The notes beneath the pieces were generated by a model that saw only the letters and a list, made by a program, of their open reading frames with translations, did not search any database and had not been told where the DNA came from. From Agrobacterium tumefaciens str. B6 (GTDB taxonomy: Bacteria > Pseudomonadota > Alphaproteobacteria > Rhizobiales > Rhizobiaceae): a stretch of 64,000 nucleotides of DNA. Positions 45,288-56,285 of this stretch are shown piece by piece (position 1 is the stretch's first letter; each line of letters starts with the position of its first letter). The stretch spans positions 620,001-684,000 of the forward strand of contig NZ_LMVK01000001.1 of the NCBI RefSeq assembly GCF_001541315.1, written 5' to 3'. A program made the position numbers and the translations under genes.

Positions 45288-45953
45288 TCAGGCCCGTGCC
45301 TTTTGCAGAAGGCTTGCCACGGCGTGAAGGTCGCTCGAAACGGCTATGCACTTCTCCCGCATTTCCTCGGTCGGCGGCGCGACATCGGGCACCATGATCG
45401 TCAACATGCCCGCCGATGTGGCTGAGCGTACGCCTGAATAGGAATCCTCCAGCGCAAGGCAGCGGCCCGGATCGAGCGAAAGACGCCGGGCTGCGGTCAG
45501 ATAGGGCATGGGCGCGGGTTTGGGTTCGGTATAGTCGCCGCGTGCGACGACGGTATCGAAACGTCTGAGAAGATCGTGGGGGCCGAGATGGCGCGTCACC
45601 GAATCGTGCCGCGACGAGGTGGCGATGGCGCGGCGGATATCGAGCCGGTCGAGAAGATCGAGAATGTCGATGACGCCCGGTTTCAGCGCCACGCCATCAG
45701 CCATCATCACACCAAGGTGCCGGAGCCAGGCGTCGCGGAAGCTGTCGATCGGAAAATCCGCGCCATAATCGGCAAAGATGGTGCCGGTAATGACATCCCA
45801 CGGGCTGCCGCACACCTTCTGGTAGGTTTCGACCTTCATGCCATGGCCGCCTTCATCCGAGGCCGCCAGAAATGAATCGCGATAAAGCCTCTCGCTCTCG
45901 ATCAGCAATCCGTCCATGTCGAACACCACGGCCTGCGGAAGAAAGGGCAACAT
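45288..45953 (-). CDS. HAD-family hydrolase (beta-phosphoglucomutase-like)
   Basis: This 221-residue phosphatase has the nucleophile motif VVFDMDGLLIESE (Asp-Met-Asp) at the start, a helical cap domain, IATSSRH (motif II Ser), a Lys in TEPKPAP and LEDSYSGVRSA (motif IV). It is close to the PGMB/GPH-type HADs, acting on small sugar or glycolate phosphates. It lies 3 bases after the VOC gene, so the two are likely cotranscribed. Confidence 0.88.
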   Translation of the reverse strand: MLPFLPQAVVFDMDGLLIESERLYRDSFLAASDEGGHGMKVETYQKVCGSPWDVITGTIFADYGADFPIDSFRDAWLRHLGVMMADGVALKPGVIDILDLLDRLDIRRAIATSSRHDSVTRHLGPHDLLRRFDTVVARGDYTEPKPAPMPYLTAARRLSLDPGRCLALEDSYSGVRSATSAGMLTIMVPDVAPPTEEMREKCIAVSSDLHAVASLLQKARA

Positions 45954-45956
45954 GGC

Positions 45957-46394
45957 TTAACCGAACCGGAAAGGGCGTTCGCCGAGGCTCTCGAAAGGGC
46001 GGATCAGGTAACCATCGGGATCGGCGACGATGAATTGCCGGTTGCCCACTTCGACCGTGCCGCGCCTGTACCATTTTTCCTCCAGCGGCATCACGAGGTC
46101 GATCGAGGATCGCTCCAGCCGGAAAAGAATGGGTTGCAGGGAGGGAACGGCGAGCTGCAGGTTCATGCCGCGGCCGAGCGGAAATTCAAGCGCGGCATTT
46201 TCAGTCACGAATGTCCGGGTTGCGCCGATCTGGTCGATCATCAGCTGGGCATCCCCCAGCGCCAGATAGGTAAAGCCCTCTTCGGGGCGCTCATAGACCA
46301 CATGAAAACCGATCAGGTCGCAATAAAAGGCGCGGCTTTTCTGCCAGTCGCTGACGGCGATTTCAGGAACGAGGGCATTTCGTATGATGGTCAT
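45957..46394 (-). CDS. VOC/glyoxalase-fold protein (bleomycin resistance-like)
   Basis: This 145-residue protein has two beta-alpha-beta-beta-beta repeats: PEIAVSDWQKSRAFYCDLIGFHV and a C-terminal FIVADPDGYLIRPFESLG. Members bind hydrophobic drugs or catalyse metal-dependent steps; no substrate is evident. It is the first gene of a pair with the HAD hydrolase 3 bases downstream. Confidence 0.85.
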   Translation of the reverse strand: MTIIRNALVPEIAVSDWQKSRAFYCDLIGFHVVYERPEEGFTYLALGDAQLMIDQIGATRTFVTENAALEFPLGRGMNLQLAVPSLQPILFRLERSSIDLVMPLEEKWYRRGTVEVGNRQFIVADPDGYLIRPFESLGERPFRFG

Positions 46395-46740
46395 GGTCTC
46401 CTTTGCCGCGCAGGCCCGGGATGGGAGATGGCCTGCGGCACGGGCTGATCTTACCGTCTTCCCGGCTGCACGCCAGAGGAAACCTCATCATGGCAGCCAT
46501 GTGCGAGGCTGCGGGCTGAGATTGTCGCGGCAGGCTCAGCCTCTGGTGTCCCGCAATTTTCCTCCCGTCATTCCTGTGCCTGTCACAGGAATCCAGTCAG
46601 CCCAAGTCCTTGGGCTGAAAGGACGCTCTCGCCGCGCGGATGCGCGTCGACCGGAGTGACGGATGTGGGGATGCACCGCTACATCACTTTGTCTGCGCTA
46701 CAGATACGCATTGAGCGTCGTTACGGGCAGGTCGTGAGAT
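46395..46740. other. Gap between VOC gene and tldD
   Basis: No gene here. The middle is a palindromic mosaic repeat (listed separately, 46564-46662); the flanks show nothing recognisable apart from the VOC promoter region presumably near 46400-46450. Confidence 0.55.
46564..46662. repeat. Intergenic three-hairpin mosaic repeat
   Basis: Outer arm CCGTCATTCCTGTG...CACAGGAATCCAG (46564-46595), an inner hairpin CAGCCCAAGTCCTTGGGCTG, a GC-rich segment GCCGCGCGGATGCGCGTCG, and a degenerate closing arm CGGAGTGACGG (to 46662). Same order as the 59.4-kb copy; inverted in the 39.3-kb copy. Confidence 0.85.
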
Positions 46741-48156
46741 TTACGCCTTCGTACCGCCGACGGTGATCTGATCCATGCGCAGATGCGGCTGACCGACGCC
46801 GACAGGCACCCATTGTCCGGCCTTGCCGCAATTGCCGATGCCGGTGTCGAGTTTGGAATCATTGCCGATCATCGACACACGCTTCATGGCGTCCGGCCCA
46901 TTGCCGATCAGCATCGCGCCCTTGACCGGCGCGCCGATCCTGCCGTTCTCGATGAGATAGGCCTCGGTGCAGCCGAACACGAATTTGCCTGAGGTGATAT
47001 CCACCTGACCGCCGCCGAAGGAAACGGCATAGATGCCCTTCTTGACGGAGGCGATGATTTCTTCCGGCGTTTTATCGCCTGACAGCATGTAGGTATTGGT
47101 CATGCGCGGCATCGGCACATAGGCATAACCCTGCCGGCGGCCGTTGCCGGTGGGCGTCGCGCCCATCAGCCGGGCGTTCTGCCGGTCCTGCATGTAGCCG
47201 ACCAGCCTGCCGTTCTCGATCAGCACATTATATCCCGATGGCGTGCCTTCGTCGTCGATCGTCAACGAGCCGCGGCGGCTGTCGATGGTGCCGTCATCCA
47301 CCACGGTCACACCGGGGGCGGCGACCATTTCGCCCATCAGGCCGGCAAAGGCGGAGGTCTTCTTGCGGTTGAAGTCGCCCTCGAGGCCATGGCCCACCGC
47401 CTCATGCAGCATCACGCCCGGCCAGCCGGAGCCAAGCACCACATCCATGGTGCCAGCCGGCGCATCGATGGCGGTGAGATTGACGAGCGCCTGACGCAGC
47501 GCCTCATCCGCGCCCCGTTGCCAGTTTTCCGTGGTGATGAAATCGCCGAAGCCGACGCGGCCGCCAATGCCGTAGGAGCCGCTTTCCTGCCGGTCGCCTT
47601 CGCCCGCCACAACGGAAATGTTGATGCGGGTCATCGGCCTGATATCGCTGACGCGATGTCCGTCGGCGCGCAGGATGTCCACCACCTGCCAGCTCGCGGA
47701 AATGGTCGCCGTCACCTGCCGGACATTCGGGTCCTTGTCGCGCAGATAGGCGTCGATATCGGTGAGAAGCTTCACCTTCTCCTCGAAACTCGGGCTGCCG
47801 ATCGGGTTCTCGTCGCCATAGAGCTTCTTGTTGGTGCGCTGCGGTGCTGCGGCATAAGAACCGGAATAACCTCTGGTAACCGCACCCACCGCATCCGAAG
47901 CGCGTTTCAGTGCGCTTTGCGAAAGCTCGCCCGCATGGGCATAGCCCACCGTTTCACCGGCAACGGCGCGCAGGCCAAAACCCTGATCGGTGTTAAAGGA
48001 GCCGCCCTTCAGCCGGCCATTGTCGAAGGTCAGCGATTCGGCCTGGGCATGTTCGATGAAGAGTTCGCCATCGTCAGCGCCGGCGAGCACCTCGCCGACG
48101 AGCTTGCGCAATTGCGTTTCGTCGCAATCGAAGAGTTTTACAAGATCGTCGGTCAT
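46741..48156 (-). CDS. tldD: Metalloprotease TldD
   Basis: This 471-residue partner of TldE/PmbA in a zinc protease acts on peptides such as microcin precursors and antitoxins. The metal site HExxxH is in MLHEAVGHGLEGDF; other blocks are FDNGRLKGGSFNTDQGFGLRAV (split), DDEGTPSGYNVLIENGR and FGCTEAYLIENGRIG. GGAG precedes the ATG. The IalB-family gene is upstream; tldE is not in the window. Confidence 0.95.
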   Translation of the reverse strand: MTDDLVKLFDCDETQLRKLVGEVLAGADDGELFIEHAQAESLTFDNGRLKGGSFNTDQGFGLRAVAGETVGYAHAGELSQSALKRASDAVGAVTRGYSGSYAAAPQRTNKKLYGDENPIGSPSFEEKVKLLTDIDAYLRDKDPNVRQVTATISASWQVVDILRADGHRVSDIRPMTRINISVVAGEGDRQESGSYGIGGRVGFGDFITTENWQRGADEALRQALVNLTAIDAPAGTMDVVLGSGWPGVMLHEAVGHGLEGDFNRKKTSAFAGLMGEMVAAPGVTVVDDGTIDSRRGSLTIDDEGTPSGYNVLIENGRLVGYMQDRQNARLMGATPTGNGRRQGYAYVPMPRMTNTYMLSGDKTPEEIIASVKKGIYAVSFGGGQVDITSGKFVFGCTEAYLIENGRIGAPVKGAMLIGNGPDAMKRVSMIGNDSKLDTGIGNCGKAGQWVPVGVGQPHLRMDQITVGGTKA

Positions 48157-48237
48157 GGGAGGCTCCAGTCATTATCGTTCATGACCGATTTAGGCACTGG
48201 AGCCGGCGGACGCAAGGCTGTCCCGTAGTGGCAGGCG

Positions 48238-48762
48238 TCAGGGAAGCGCGTCGTAGCCCTCGGCAAAGCCGGAAAGCTCGATCGGAATACCCACGCGATC
48301 CTGATCAACGGCTTCGCGCAGCGCAAAAACCGCATTCTTGCCGGCGCGCAGAACCTTCAAGAGCTCGTCGTCAATATCCACTTCCACGTAGCAGCCTTCG
48401 GAGAAGCAGCGGGTGAAATAGGCGCGGCCGATATTATTATTGTCGATATAGAGCTCCATGCCGTCCTTCAAAAGCACGCCAAGCGGCGCAAGGATGCGCA
48501 GGATGCGCGACTTGCGGTCGGCGGTTTTCAGCACCACCACCGAAAGGCCGACTTCCGGGCGGTCGTCGGCAATCACGTTCTGCATGAGGGCGCATTGTTC
48601 TTCGGATGCACCCGCCGGCTTGTCGCAGATGACAGACCATGCGCCATGCGTCGACTTCGGCGTGCCGGGCGGCTGCTGTTGCGCCAGCGCTGCGGCAGCG
48701 GGGGCGATGATGGCAAGACCGGCGGCGGCAAGAAAAGTGCGCGCGAGCGGGGAAAGACGCAT
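48238..48762 (-). CDS. Invasion-associated locus B (IalB) family protein
   Basis: This 174-residue secreted protein has a signal peptide (RLSPLARTFLAAAGLAIIAPAAAALA). The mature part has HGAWSVICDKPAGASEEQCALMQ and AYFTRCFSEGCYVEVDIDD, the four-Cys IalB pattern. The family is linked to erythrocyte invasion in Bartonella but is widespread in non-pathogenic rhizobia, so here the role is probably envelope-related. ATG 48762 is fixed by signal peptide. It is divergent from the cox operon. Confidence 0.85.
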   Translation of the reverse strand: MRLSPLARTFLAAAGLAIIAPAAAALAQQQPPGTPKSTHGAWSVICDKPAGASEEQCALMQNVIADDRPEVGLSVVVLKTADRKSRILRILAPLGVLLKDGMELYIDNNNIGRAYFTRCFSEGCYVEVDIDDELLKVLRAGKNAVFALREAVDQDRVGIPIELSGFAEGYDALP

Positions 48763-49161
48763 GGATACCTCTGGGATTCGAATCAGTGCGGCTATTTTGA
48801 CGCCATAATCCGGAAAAAAAAGCCTTGGACCTTCAATTCCAGCGGAGTTGGGCGGAAATAGGACCTGACCGCCTGTATGGGCGTCTGATTTGCCCGGCAC
48901 GTCATTCGTTATCCGGCGGTGGAACCGACTGGAAGTCGGGGCTTTGTCGCATTTGGGCTGTTCGAAATCGCGTTCGGCGGGGCAGCTCAGACACAGGGTG
49001 CGGGAAAGTCGCCCGTGGATTGACCAATGGCAAAATTGGGGCATATCCGTGTCCCGACGCATATTGCGGCAGAGGACAAACTGTGGTTTGAAGTTAGTAC
49101 CATTAGCATGGATTCTGCGTCTGTGATTGATCTAGATCAGACGCGTGAGGGAGAGGGTACC
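48763..49161. other. Divergent gap between ialB-like gene and the cox operon
   Basis: These 399 bases hold the cox promoter region. A FNR/FixK-type box sits at 49127-49140 (listed separately). No gene in either strand is convincing: the ctaC frame is open from 49027, but that reading lacks a ribosome site and would push the signal peptide inward. Confidence 0.55.
49127..49140 (+). promoter_or_regulatory. FNR/FixK-type box before ctaC
   Basis: TTGAT (49127-49131), CTAG, then ATCAG (49136-49140) matches the anaerobox TTGAT-N4-ATCAA in 9 of 10 positions. It ends 21 bases before the GTG start of ctaC, a position more suited to repression than activation. Confidence 0.55.
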
Positions 49162-51776
<2,615 letters not shown>

Positions 51777-52168
51777 TGCGTGGCCGGAAGGCGCGGGCAG
51801 GGCTCGAAAATTCCGGACGCTCAAAAACAAGGGACGGTACGGCCTTGGCCAGCGCCGTTTCCTTGAGGCGGGAATGCCCGTTACTGCGTGACATTTTGTC
51901 CAAGCGAAGCATATCGTCCGACATGATACATGCCCCGGACGTGATAAATGCCAAGTCTGGCCTTTATGAATGAGCAGCGCAGACGAATGGCGGGATGGGC
52001 GCGGTCACAGGGCCGGGCAAATGGTATCGGTTCTTCCGGGTGCCGCCCATGCCGGAACGTTCGGACCAATGAATTGACGCATCGCGCATGCCGGAAATCA
52101 CATTCGTTTTTCGGGCCGGTGCAGGGGATGTCGCGACAGGCGGCGCCTGAAGGAAAACAGGACAGGAA
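51777..52168. other. Gap between ctaD and ctaB
   Basis: These 392 bases have no supported gene and no strong hairpin. The spacing is long for an operon of this kind, so ctaB-ctaG-ctaE may have their own promoter here, though I see no clear hexamers. Confidence 0.5.
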
Positions 52169-53122
52169 ATGAGCATTATCGACAATCGCGACATGCTGGG
52201 CGTGAAGGGCTCCGAACTTTCGGAAGCCGGCGCGCGCGATTATTTCGAGTTGCTGAAGCCGCGCGTCATGTCGCTCGTCGTCTTCACGGCCTTTGCGGGC
52301 CTCGTGCTGGCGCCGGGCGAAATCAATCCGGTGCTCGGCATCATCGCCATTCTCTGCATCGCTGTCGGCGCCGGCGCGTCCGGCGCGCTCAACATGTGGT
52401 ATGATGCCGATATCGACGCCGTGATGAGCCGCACCGCAAAGCGGCCGATCCCGTCGGGCCGTATCGCGCCGCGCGAGGCCTTGGCCTTCGGTTTGACGCT
52501 GTCGGCCTTTTCGGTGGTCATTCTCGGTCTTGCGGTCAACTGGTTCTCGGCCGGACTGCTTGCCTTCACCATCTTCTTTTACGCTGTCGTCTATACGATG
52601 TGGCTGAAGCGCTCGACGCCGCAGAACATCGTCATCGGCGGTGCCGCCGGCGCTTTCCCGCCCATGCTCGGCTGGGCCTGCGTCACCGGCGGCGTTTCGC
52701 TTGATAGCATCATCCTGTTCCTCATCATCTTCCTGTGGACACCGGCGCATTTCTGGGCTCTGGCGCTCTTCAAGATGCGCGATTACGGTGCCGTCGGCAT
52801 TCCGATGATGCCGAATGTGGCGGGCGAACGCTCTACCAAGAACCAGATGATCGTTTATGCGGTGCTGACCGCGGCTGCGGCTGTTGCGCCTTATTTCACG
52901 GGTCTGGCGAGCGCCGGTTACGGCATTTTCGCAGCCGTGCTGAGCGCAATCTTCGTCTACTGTTCGTTCGATGTCCGGCGCATGCCTGAGGGCGACGAGA
53001 AAATGCTGCCGGCCAAGAAGATGTTCGCCTATTCGGTGCTTTATCTCTTCGCCATCTTCTCCGGCCTTCTGGCCGATCATTTCGCGCCGGCCCTCAAGGC
53101 CGTCATGTCGGGAGTCCTGTGA
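52169..53122 (+). CDS. ctaB: Protoheme IX farnesyltransferase (heme O synthase)
   Basis: This 317-residue UbiA-type prenyltransferase has about nine membrane helices. [20 protein letters not shown] is the Mg-diphosphate binding motif, and the later [17 protein letters not shown] segment is also conserved. It adds farnesyl to heme B, leading to heme A for the aa3 oxidase encoded around it. Its stop overlaps the ATG of the 43-residue gene by one base. Confidence 0.95.
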   Translation: MSIIDNRDMLGVKGSELSEAGARDYFELLKPRVMSLVVFTAFAGLVLAPGEINPVLGIIAILCIAVGAGASGALNMWYDADIDAVMSRTAKRPIPSGRIAPREALAFGLTLSAFSVVILGLAVNWFSAGLLAFTIFFYAVVYTMWLKRSTPQNIVIGGAAGAFPPMLGWACVTGGVSLDSIILFLIIFLWTPAHFWALALFKMRDYGAVGIPMMPNVAGERSTKNQMIVYAVLTAAAAVAPYFTGLASAGYGIFAAVLSAIFVYCSFDVRRMPEGDEKMLPAKKMFAYSVLYLFAIFSGLLADHFAPALKAVMSGVL

Positions 53123-53253
53123 TGGAAACGGTGGAACTGAGCGCGGCTCAGAAAAAATCGAGACGCGGGCGCAACATTGCGCTCGGCGTTTTGCTCGCCG
53201 GCCTGGTGGTGCTGTTCTACGTCATCACCATCATCAAGATCGGCTCGCACTGA
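53122..53253 (+). CDS. Small single-helix protein of the cox operon (CoxF-like)
   Basis: This 43-residue protein begins [18 protein letters not shown], then one membrane helix (about 19-38) and ends IKIGSH. Its ATG overlaps the ctaB stop (TGATG), and ctaG follows 29 bases later, so it is coupled into the cox cluster. A similarly placed small ORF between ctaB and ctaG is known in other alphaproteobacteria and is sometimes called CoxF. It may assist assembly, which is inference. It is short enough to be missed by default gene callers. Confidence 0.75.
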   Translation: METVELSAAQKKSRRGRNIALGVLLAGLVVLFYVITIIKIGSH

Positions 53254-53282
53254 CGGGCTGATTGAGGGGAGAGGAGGAGGAG

Positions 53283-53900
53283 ATGGCAAATATGGAAACG
53301 CAGACGGCAGCGACCGGCAGGCAGAAGGTGAGCAATCGCTCCATTCTCGTGCTCTGTCTGGTGTTTTTCTGCGCCATGATCGGCATGGCCTATGCCGCCG
53401 TACCGCTCTACACCCTGTTCTGCCGGGTCACCGGTTATAACGGCACGACCCAGCGCGTCGAGCAATATTCCGACGTCATTCTCGACAAGACCATCAACGT
53501 CACCTTCGACGCGAATACGTCGAACGGCCTCAACTGGGATTTCCAGCCGGTCGACAGGAAGGTCACGCCGAAGATCGGCGAAACGGTGCAGGTCACCTTC
53601 AAGGCGACGAACCGTTCACCCGTGGCGACCACGGGCACGGCGGTCTTCAACGTCACGCCGATGGAGGCAGGGGCCTATTTCAACAAGGTGGAGTGTTTCT
53701 GCTTCACCGAAACGACGCTGCAGCCGGGTGAAACGCTGGAAATGCCGGTGGTATTTTTCGTCGATCCTGACATCGCCACGGCGCGTGAGACCAAGAGCAT
53801 TCATACTTTAACGCTGTCCTATACGTTTTATCCGGCCAAAACCGAAAAACCGGTTGCGTCCTTGCCGGTAAAAACTGAATCTGGCGAAAGCAAATTGTGA
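53283..53900 (+). CDS. ctaG: Cytochrome c oxidase assembly protein CtaG (Cox11)
   Basis: This 205-residue copper chaperone has one N-terminal membrane helix (about 20-42) and a periplasmic immunoglobulin-like domain with the copper motif CFCF (Cys138 and Cys140). It delivers CuB copper to subunit I. ATG 53283 is used, within a purine-rich GGAGGAGGA run; a TTG start at 53262 is less likely. A perfect 11-bp hairpin separates it from ctaE. Confidence 0.94.
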   Translation: MANMETQTAATGRQKVSNRSILVLCLVFFCAMIGMAYAAVPLYTLFCRVTGYNGTTQRVEQYSDVILDKTINVTFDANTSNGLNWDFQPVDRKVTPKIGETVQVTFKATNRSPVATTGTAVFNVTPMEAGAYFNKVECFCFTETTLQPGETLEMPVVFFVDPDIATARETKSIHTLTLSYTFYPAKTEKPVASLPVKTESGESKL

Positions 53901-53905
53901 GAGGA

Positions 53906-53933
53906 GATCCGGCCTTTTGTTTAAGGCCGGATC
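53906..53933 (+). other. Perfect 11-bp stem-loop between ctaG and ctaE
   Basis: GATCCGGCCTT (53906-53916) and AAGGCCGGATC (53923-53933) pair perfectly around TTGTTT. There is no downstream T run, and ctaE starts 28 bases on, so this is more likely an mRNA processing or stability element than a full terminator. Confidence 0.65.
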
Positions 53934-53961
53934 AGGGAAGAGATACCAGGGGATTGTCGCA

Positions 53962-54837
53962 ATGGCAGATACGCATCAGAAGAACCACGATTACCACATC
54001 ATCGATCCAAGCCCCTGGCCGCTTCTGGCCTCGATCGGCGCCTTCATCCTGACATTTGGCGGCGTCTGCTACATGCGTTACCTGTCGGGCGGCTCCTTCA
54101 AGCTGTTCGGTGCGGAACTCGCCAATCCCTGGCTTTTCTATATCGGTCTCGTTATCGTGCTCTACACCATGTATGCGTGGTGGGCGGATACGATCAAGGA
54201 AGCCAATGAGGGCAGCCACACCCGCGTCGTTTCGCTTCACCTGCGCTACGGCATGATCATGTTCATCGCCTCAGAAGTGATGTTCTTCGTCGCGTGGTTC
54301 TGGGCCTATTTCGATGCCAGCCTCTTCCCGCACGAGGCCATTCAGGCGTCCCGCCTCGAATATACCGGCGGGCAATGGCCGCCAAAGGGCATCGAGGTCA
54401 TCGATCCCTGGCATCTGCCGCTCTACAACACCGTCATCCTGCTTCTGTCGGGCACCTGCGTCACCTGGGCCCACCATTCCCTGCTGCACAATGACCGCAA
54501 GGGCCTGATCACCGGTCTGGTGCTCACCGTTGCGCTCGGCATCCTGTTCTCCACCGTGCAGGTTTACGAATACATGCATGCGCCGTTCGACTTCAAGAAT
54601 TCGATCTATGGCGCGACCTTCTTCATGGCCACCGGTTTCCACGGTTTCCACGTCTTCGTCGGCACGGTCTTCCTGCTTGTCTGCCTGTTCCGCGCCATTG
54701 CCGGCGGTTTCACGCCCAAGCAGCATTTCGGTTTCGAAGCGGCCGCCTGGTACTGGCATTTCGTTGACGTCGTCTGGCTGTTCCTGTTCTTCGCCATCTA
54801 TATCTGGGGTGGCTGGGGCGCGCCGGTGCACGGCTGA
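53962..54837 (+). CDS. ctaE: Cytochrome c oxidase (aa3) subunit III
   Basis: This 291-residue, seven-helix subunit has SEVMFFVAWFWAYFDASLFP, TGFHGFHVFVGT and the terminal FVDVVWLFLFFAIYIWGGWG, all diagnostic. It is not catalytic but protects subunit I during turnover. ATG 53962 (MADTHQKNHDYHII) is the standard beginning; the ribosome site is weak. A GC-rich hairpin (54855-54872) follows. Confidence 0.96.
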   Translation: MADTHQKNHDYHIIDPSPWPLLASIGAFILTFGGVCYMRYLSGGSFKLFGAELANPWLFYIGLVIVLYTMYAWWADTIKEANEGSHTRVVSLHLRYGMIMFIASEVMFFVAWFWAYFDASLFPHEAIQASRLEYTGGQWPPKGIEVIDPWHLPLYNTVILLLSGTCVTWAHHSLLHNDRKGLITGLVLTVALGILFSTVQVYEYMHAPFDFKNSIYGATFFMATGFHGFHVFVGTVFLLVCLFRAIAGGFTPKQHFGFEAAAWYWHFVDVVWLFLFFAIYIWGGWGAPVHG

Positions 54838-54854
54838 TCGCACCGATAATGGAG

Positions 54855-54978
54855 GGGCGGCAATCGCCGCCCTGATGTCCAGGGCGAGCTTCCCGCACGC
54901 CCGGCGCCATTCTCGGGTTCGAGCCGAGAGTCCAGATCGGTGGTGTGCAAATCCTCGGGTCACGCCCGGGGATGACGG
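54855..54978. repeat. Hairpin plus degenerate intergenic palindromic repeat after ctaE
   Basis: GGGCGGC-4-GCCGCCC (54855-54872) is a terminator-like hairpin without a T run. From about 54908, TTCTCGGGTTCGAGCCGAGA...GTCCA and AATCCTCGGGTCACGCCCGG then GGATGACG form two imperfect arms of the genome's repeat family. Confidence 0.65.
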
Positions 54979-55078
54979 AGGAGGGAGCCTCCGTCGACAC
55001 TTCACGGGCAGCGGTTGCTGCCCTCGTGCCTGAGCCCCTCTCCAGAGGGGTGGTTTGCAGGCGGAAGCGGGAGGTCAT

Positions 55079-55465
55079 ATGTCAGAAACCGGAAACGGCA
55101 ATTTCGCGCCGGTAGATCCCATCAAGGTCGGGCTCAAAGGCTGCTGCCCGCGTTGCGGCAACGGCAGGCTGTTCGATGGTTTTCTGACCATAAAGCCCGC
55201 CTGCAGCGCCTGCGGGCTGGATTACGGTTTTGCCGATGCGGGCGATGGCCCGGCCGTCTTTGTCATGCTGATCGTCGGTTTTCTGGTCGTCGGGCTGGCG
55301 CTCTGGGTCGATCAGCGTTTTGCGCCGCCCGTCTGGGTGCATGTCATGCTGTGGTTGCCGTTTACGGTAATTGTCTCCCTGGTGCTGCTGCGCAAGCTGA
55401 AGGGGATCATGATTGCGCTGCAATACAAGAACAATGCAAGCGAAGGCAGGCTTGATCGTGAATGA
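55079..55465 (+). CDS. DUF983 membrane protein of the cox region
   Basis: This 128-residue protein has a zinc-ribbon-like N-terminus (CCPRCGNGRLFDGFL, then ACSACGLDYGF) and two membrane helices (about 60-80 and 90-110). DUF983 proteins commonly sit beside oxidase genes in alphaproteobacteria and are presumed assembly factors, though their role is unproven. The surf1 start lies inside its last codons, implying coupling. Confidence 0.82.
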   Translation: MSETGNGNFAPVDPIKVGLKGCCPRCGNGRLFDGFLTIKPACSACGLDYGFADAGDGPAVFVMLIVGFLVVGLALWVDQRFAPPVWVHVMLWLPFTVIVSLVLLRKLKGIMIALQYKNNASEGRLDRE

Positions 55466-56210
55466 CGTTTCCCACATGAAGGCCGCGGAAAGGCGCGTCT
55501 GGTTCGCCGCGCCGCTGGTGCTGCTGGCGCTTGCCATCCTTCTCGGGCTTGGAACCTGGCAGGTGAAGCGGCTCTACTGGAAAGAGGCGTTGATGGCCGA
55601 TATCGAGGAGCGGCGGAGTGCAAATCCGGTGACGCTTGCCGATATCGAGGCGATCGCAAAAAGCGGCGGCGATATCGAATATCGCAGGGTCAGCCTTTCC
55701 GGCACCTTCGATCATGCCCATGAGCGGCATTTCTTCGCCACCCATCAGGGCCGGACCGGTTATTACATCTATACGCCGCTGATGCTTGCGGACGGCCGCA
55801 TTCTCTTCGTCAATCGCGGTTTCGTGCCTTTCGAGATGAAAGAGCCCGCCAAACGGCCCGACGGGCAGGTAACCGGCGAAGTGACAATAACGGGGTTGGC
55901 GCGCGCGCCGCTCGTGGCAAAGCCATCATCGCTGCTGCCTGACAATGATATCGCCAAGAATATCTTCTACTGGAAAGATCTGGCGGCCATGGCTTCCAGC
56001 GCCGAAATTCCGTCCGAGCGGTTGGTCAATCTCTTCGTGGATGCCGATGCCACGCCCAATCCGGGTGGCTGGCCTGAAGGCGGCGTGACGCTGATAGATT
56101 TGCCCAACAATCACCTGCAATATGCGATAACGTGGTATGGCTTGGCGGCGGCCCTTGTCATCGTCGCCGGTTTTGCCTATTTCCGGAACGGCAAGGCGCA
56201 GGGTGAATAA
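55458..56210 (+). CDS. Surf1-family oxidase assembly protein
   Basis: This protein of about 250 residues has one helix near each end and a periplasmic domain between, the Surf1/Shy1 layout; LLGLGTWQVKRLYWKEALM after the first helix and GLALVIVAGFAYF-like sequence at the end fit. It helps heme A insertion into subunit I. GTG 55458 overlaps the DUF983 stop; ATG 55476 is the alternative. It continues the cox cluster. Confidence 0.9.
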   Translation: MNDVSHMKAAERRVWFAAPLVLLALAILLGLGTWQVKRLYWKEALMADIEERRSANPVTLADIEAIAKSGGDIEYRRVSLSGTFDHAHERHFFATHQGRTGYYIYTPLMLADGRILFVNRGFVPFEMKEPAKRPDGQVTGEVTITGLARAPLVAKPSSLLPDNDIAKNIFYWKDLAAMASSAEIPSERLVNLFVDADATPNPGGWPEGGVTLIDLPNNHLQYAITWYGLAAALVIVAGFAYFRNGKAQGE

Positions 56211-56285
56211 AGCGCGCCGCGTCCGGTAGGGCAGTTGATCGGGCAAGACCACGGTGCTGGCCAAGGAGCTGGCCAAGGAGCTGGA

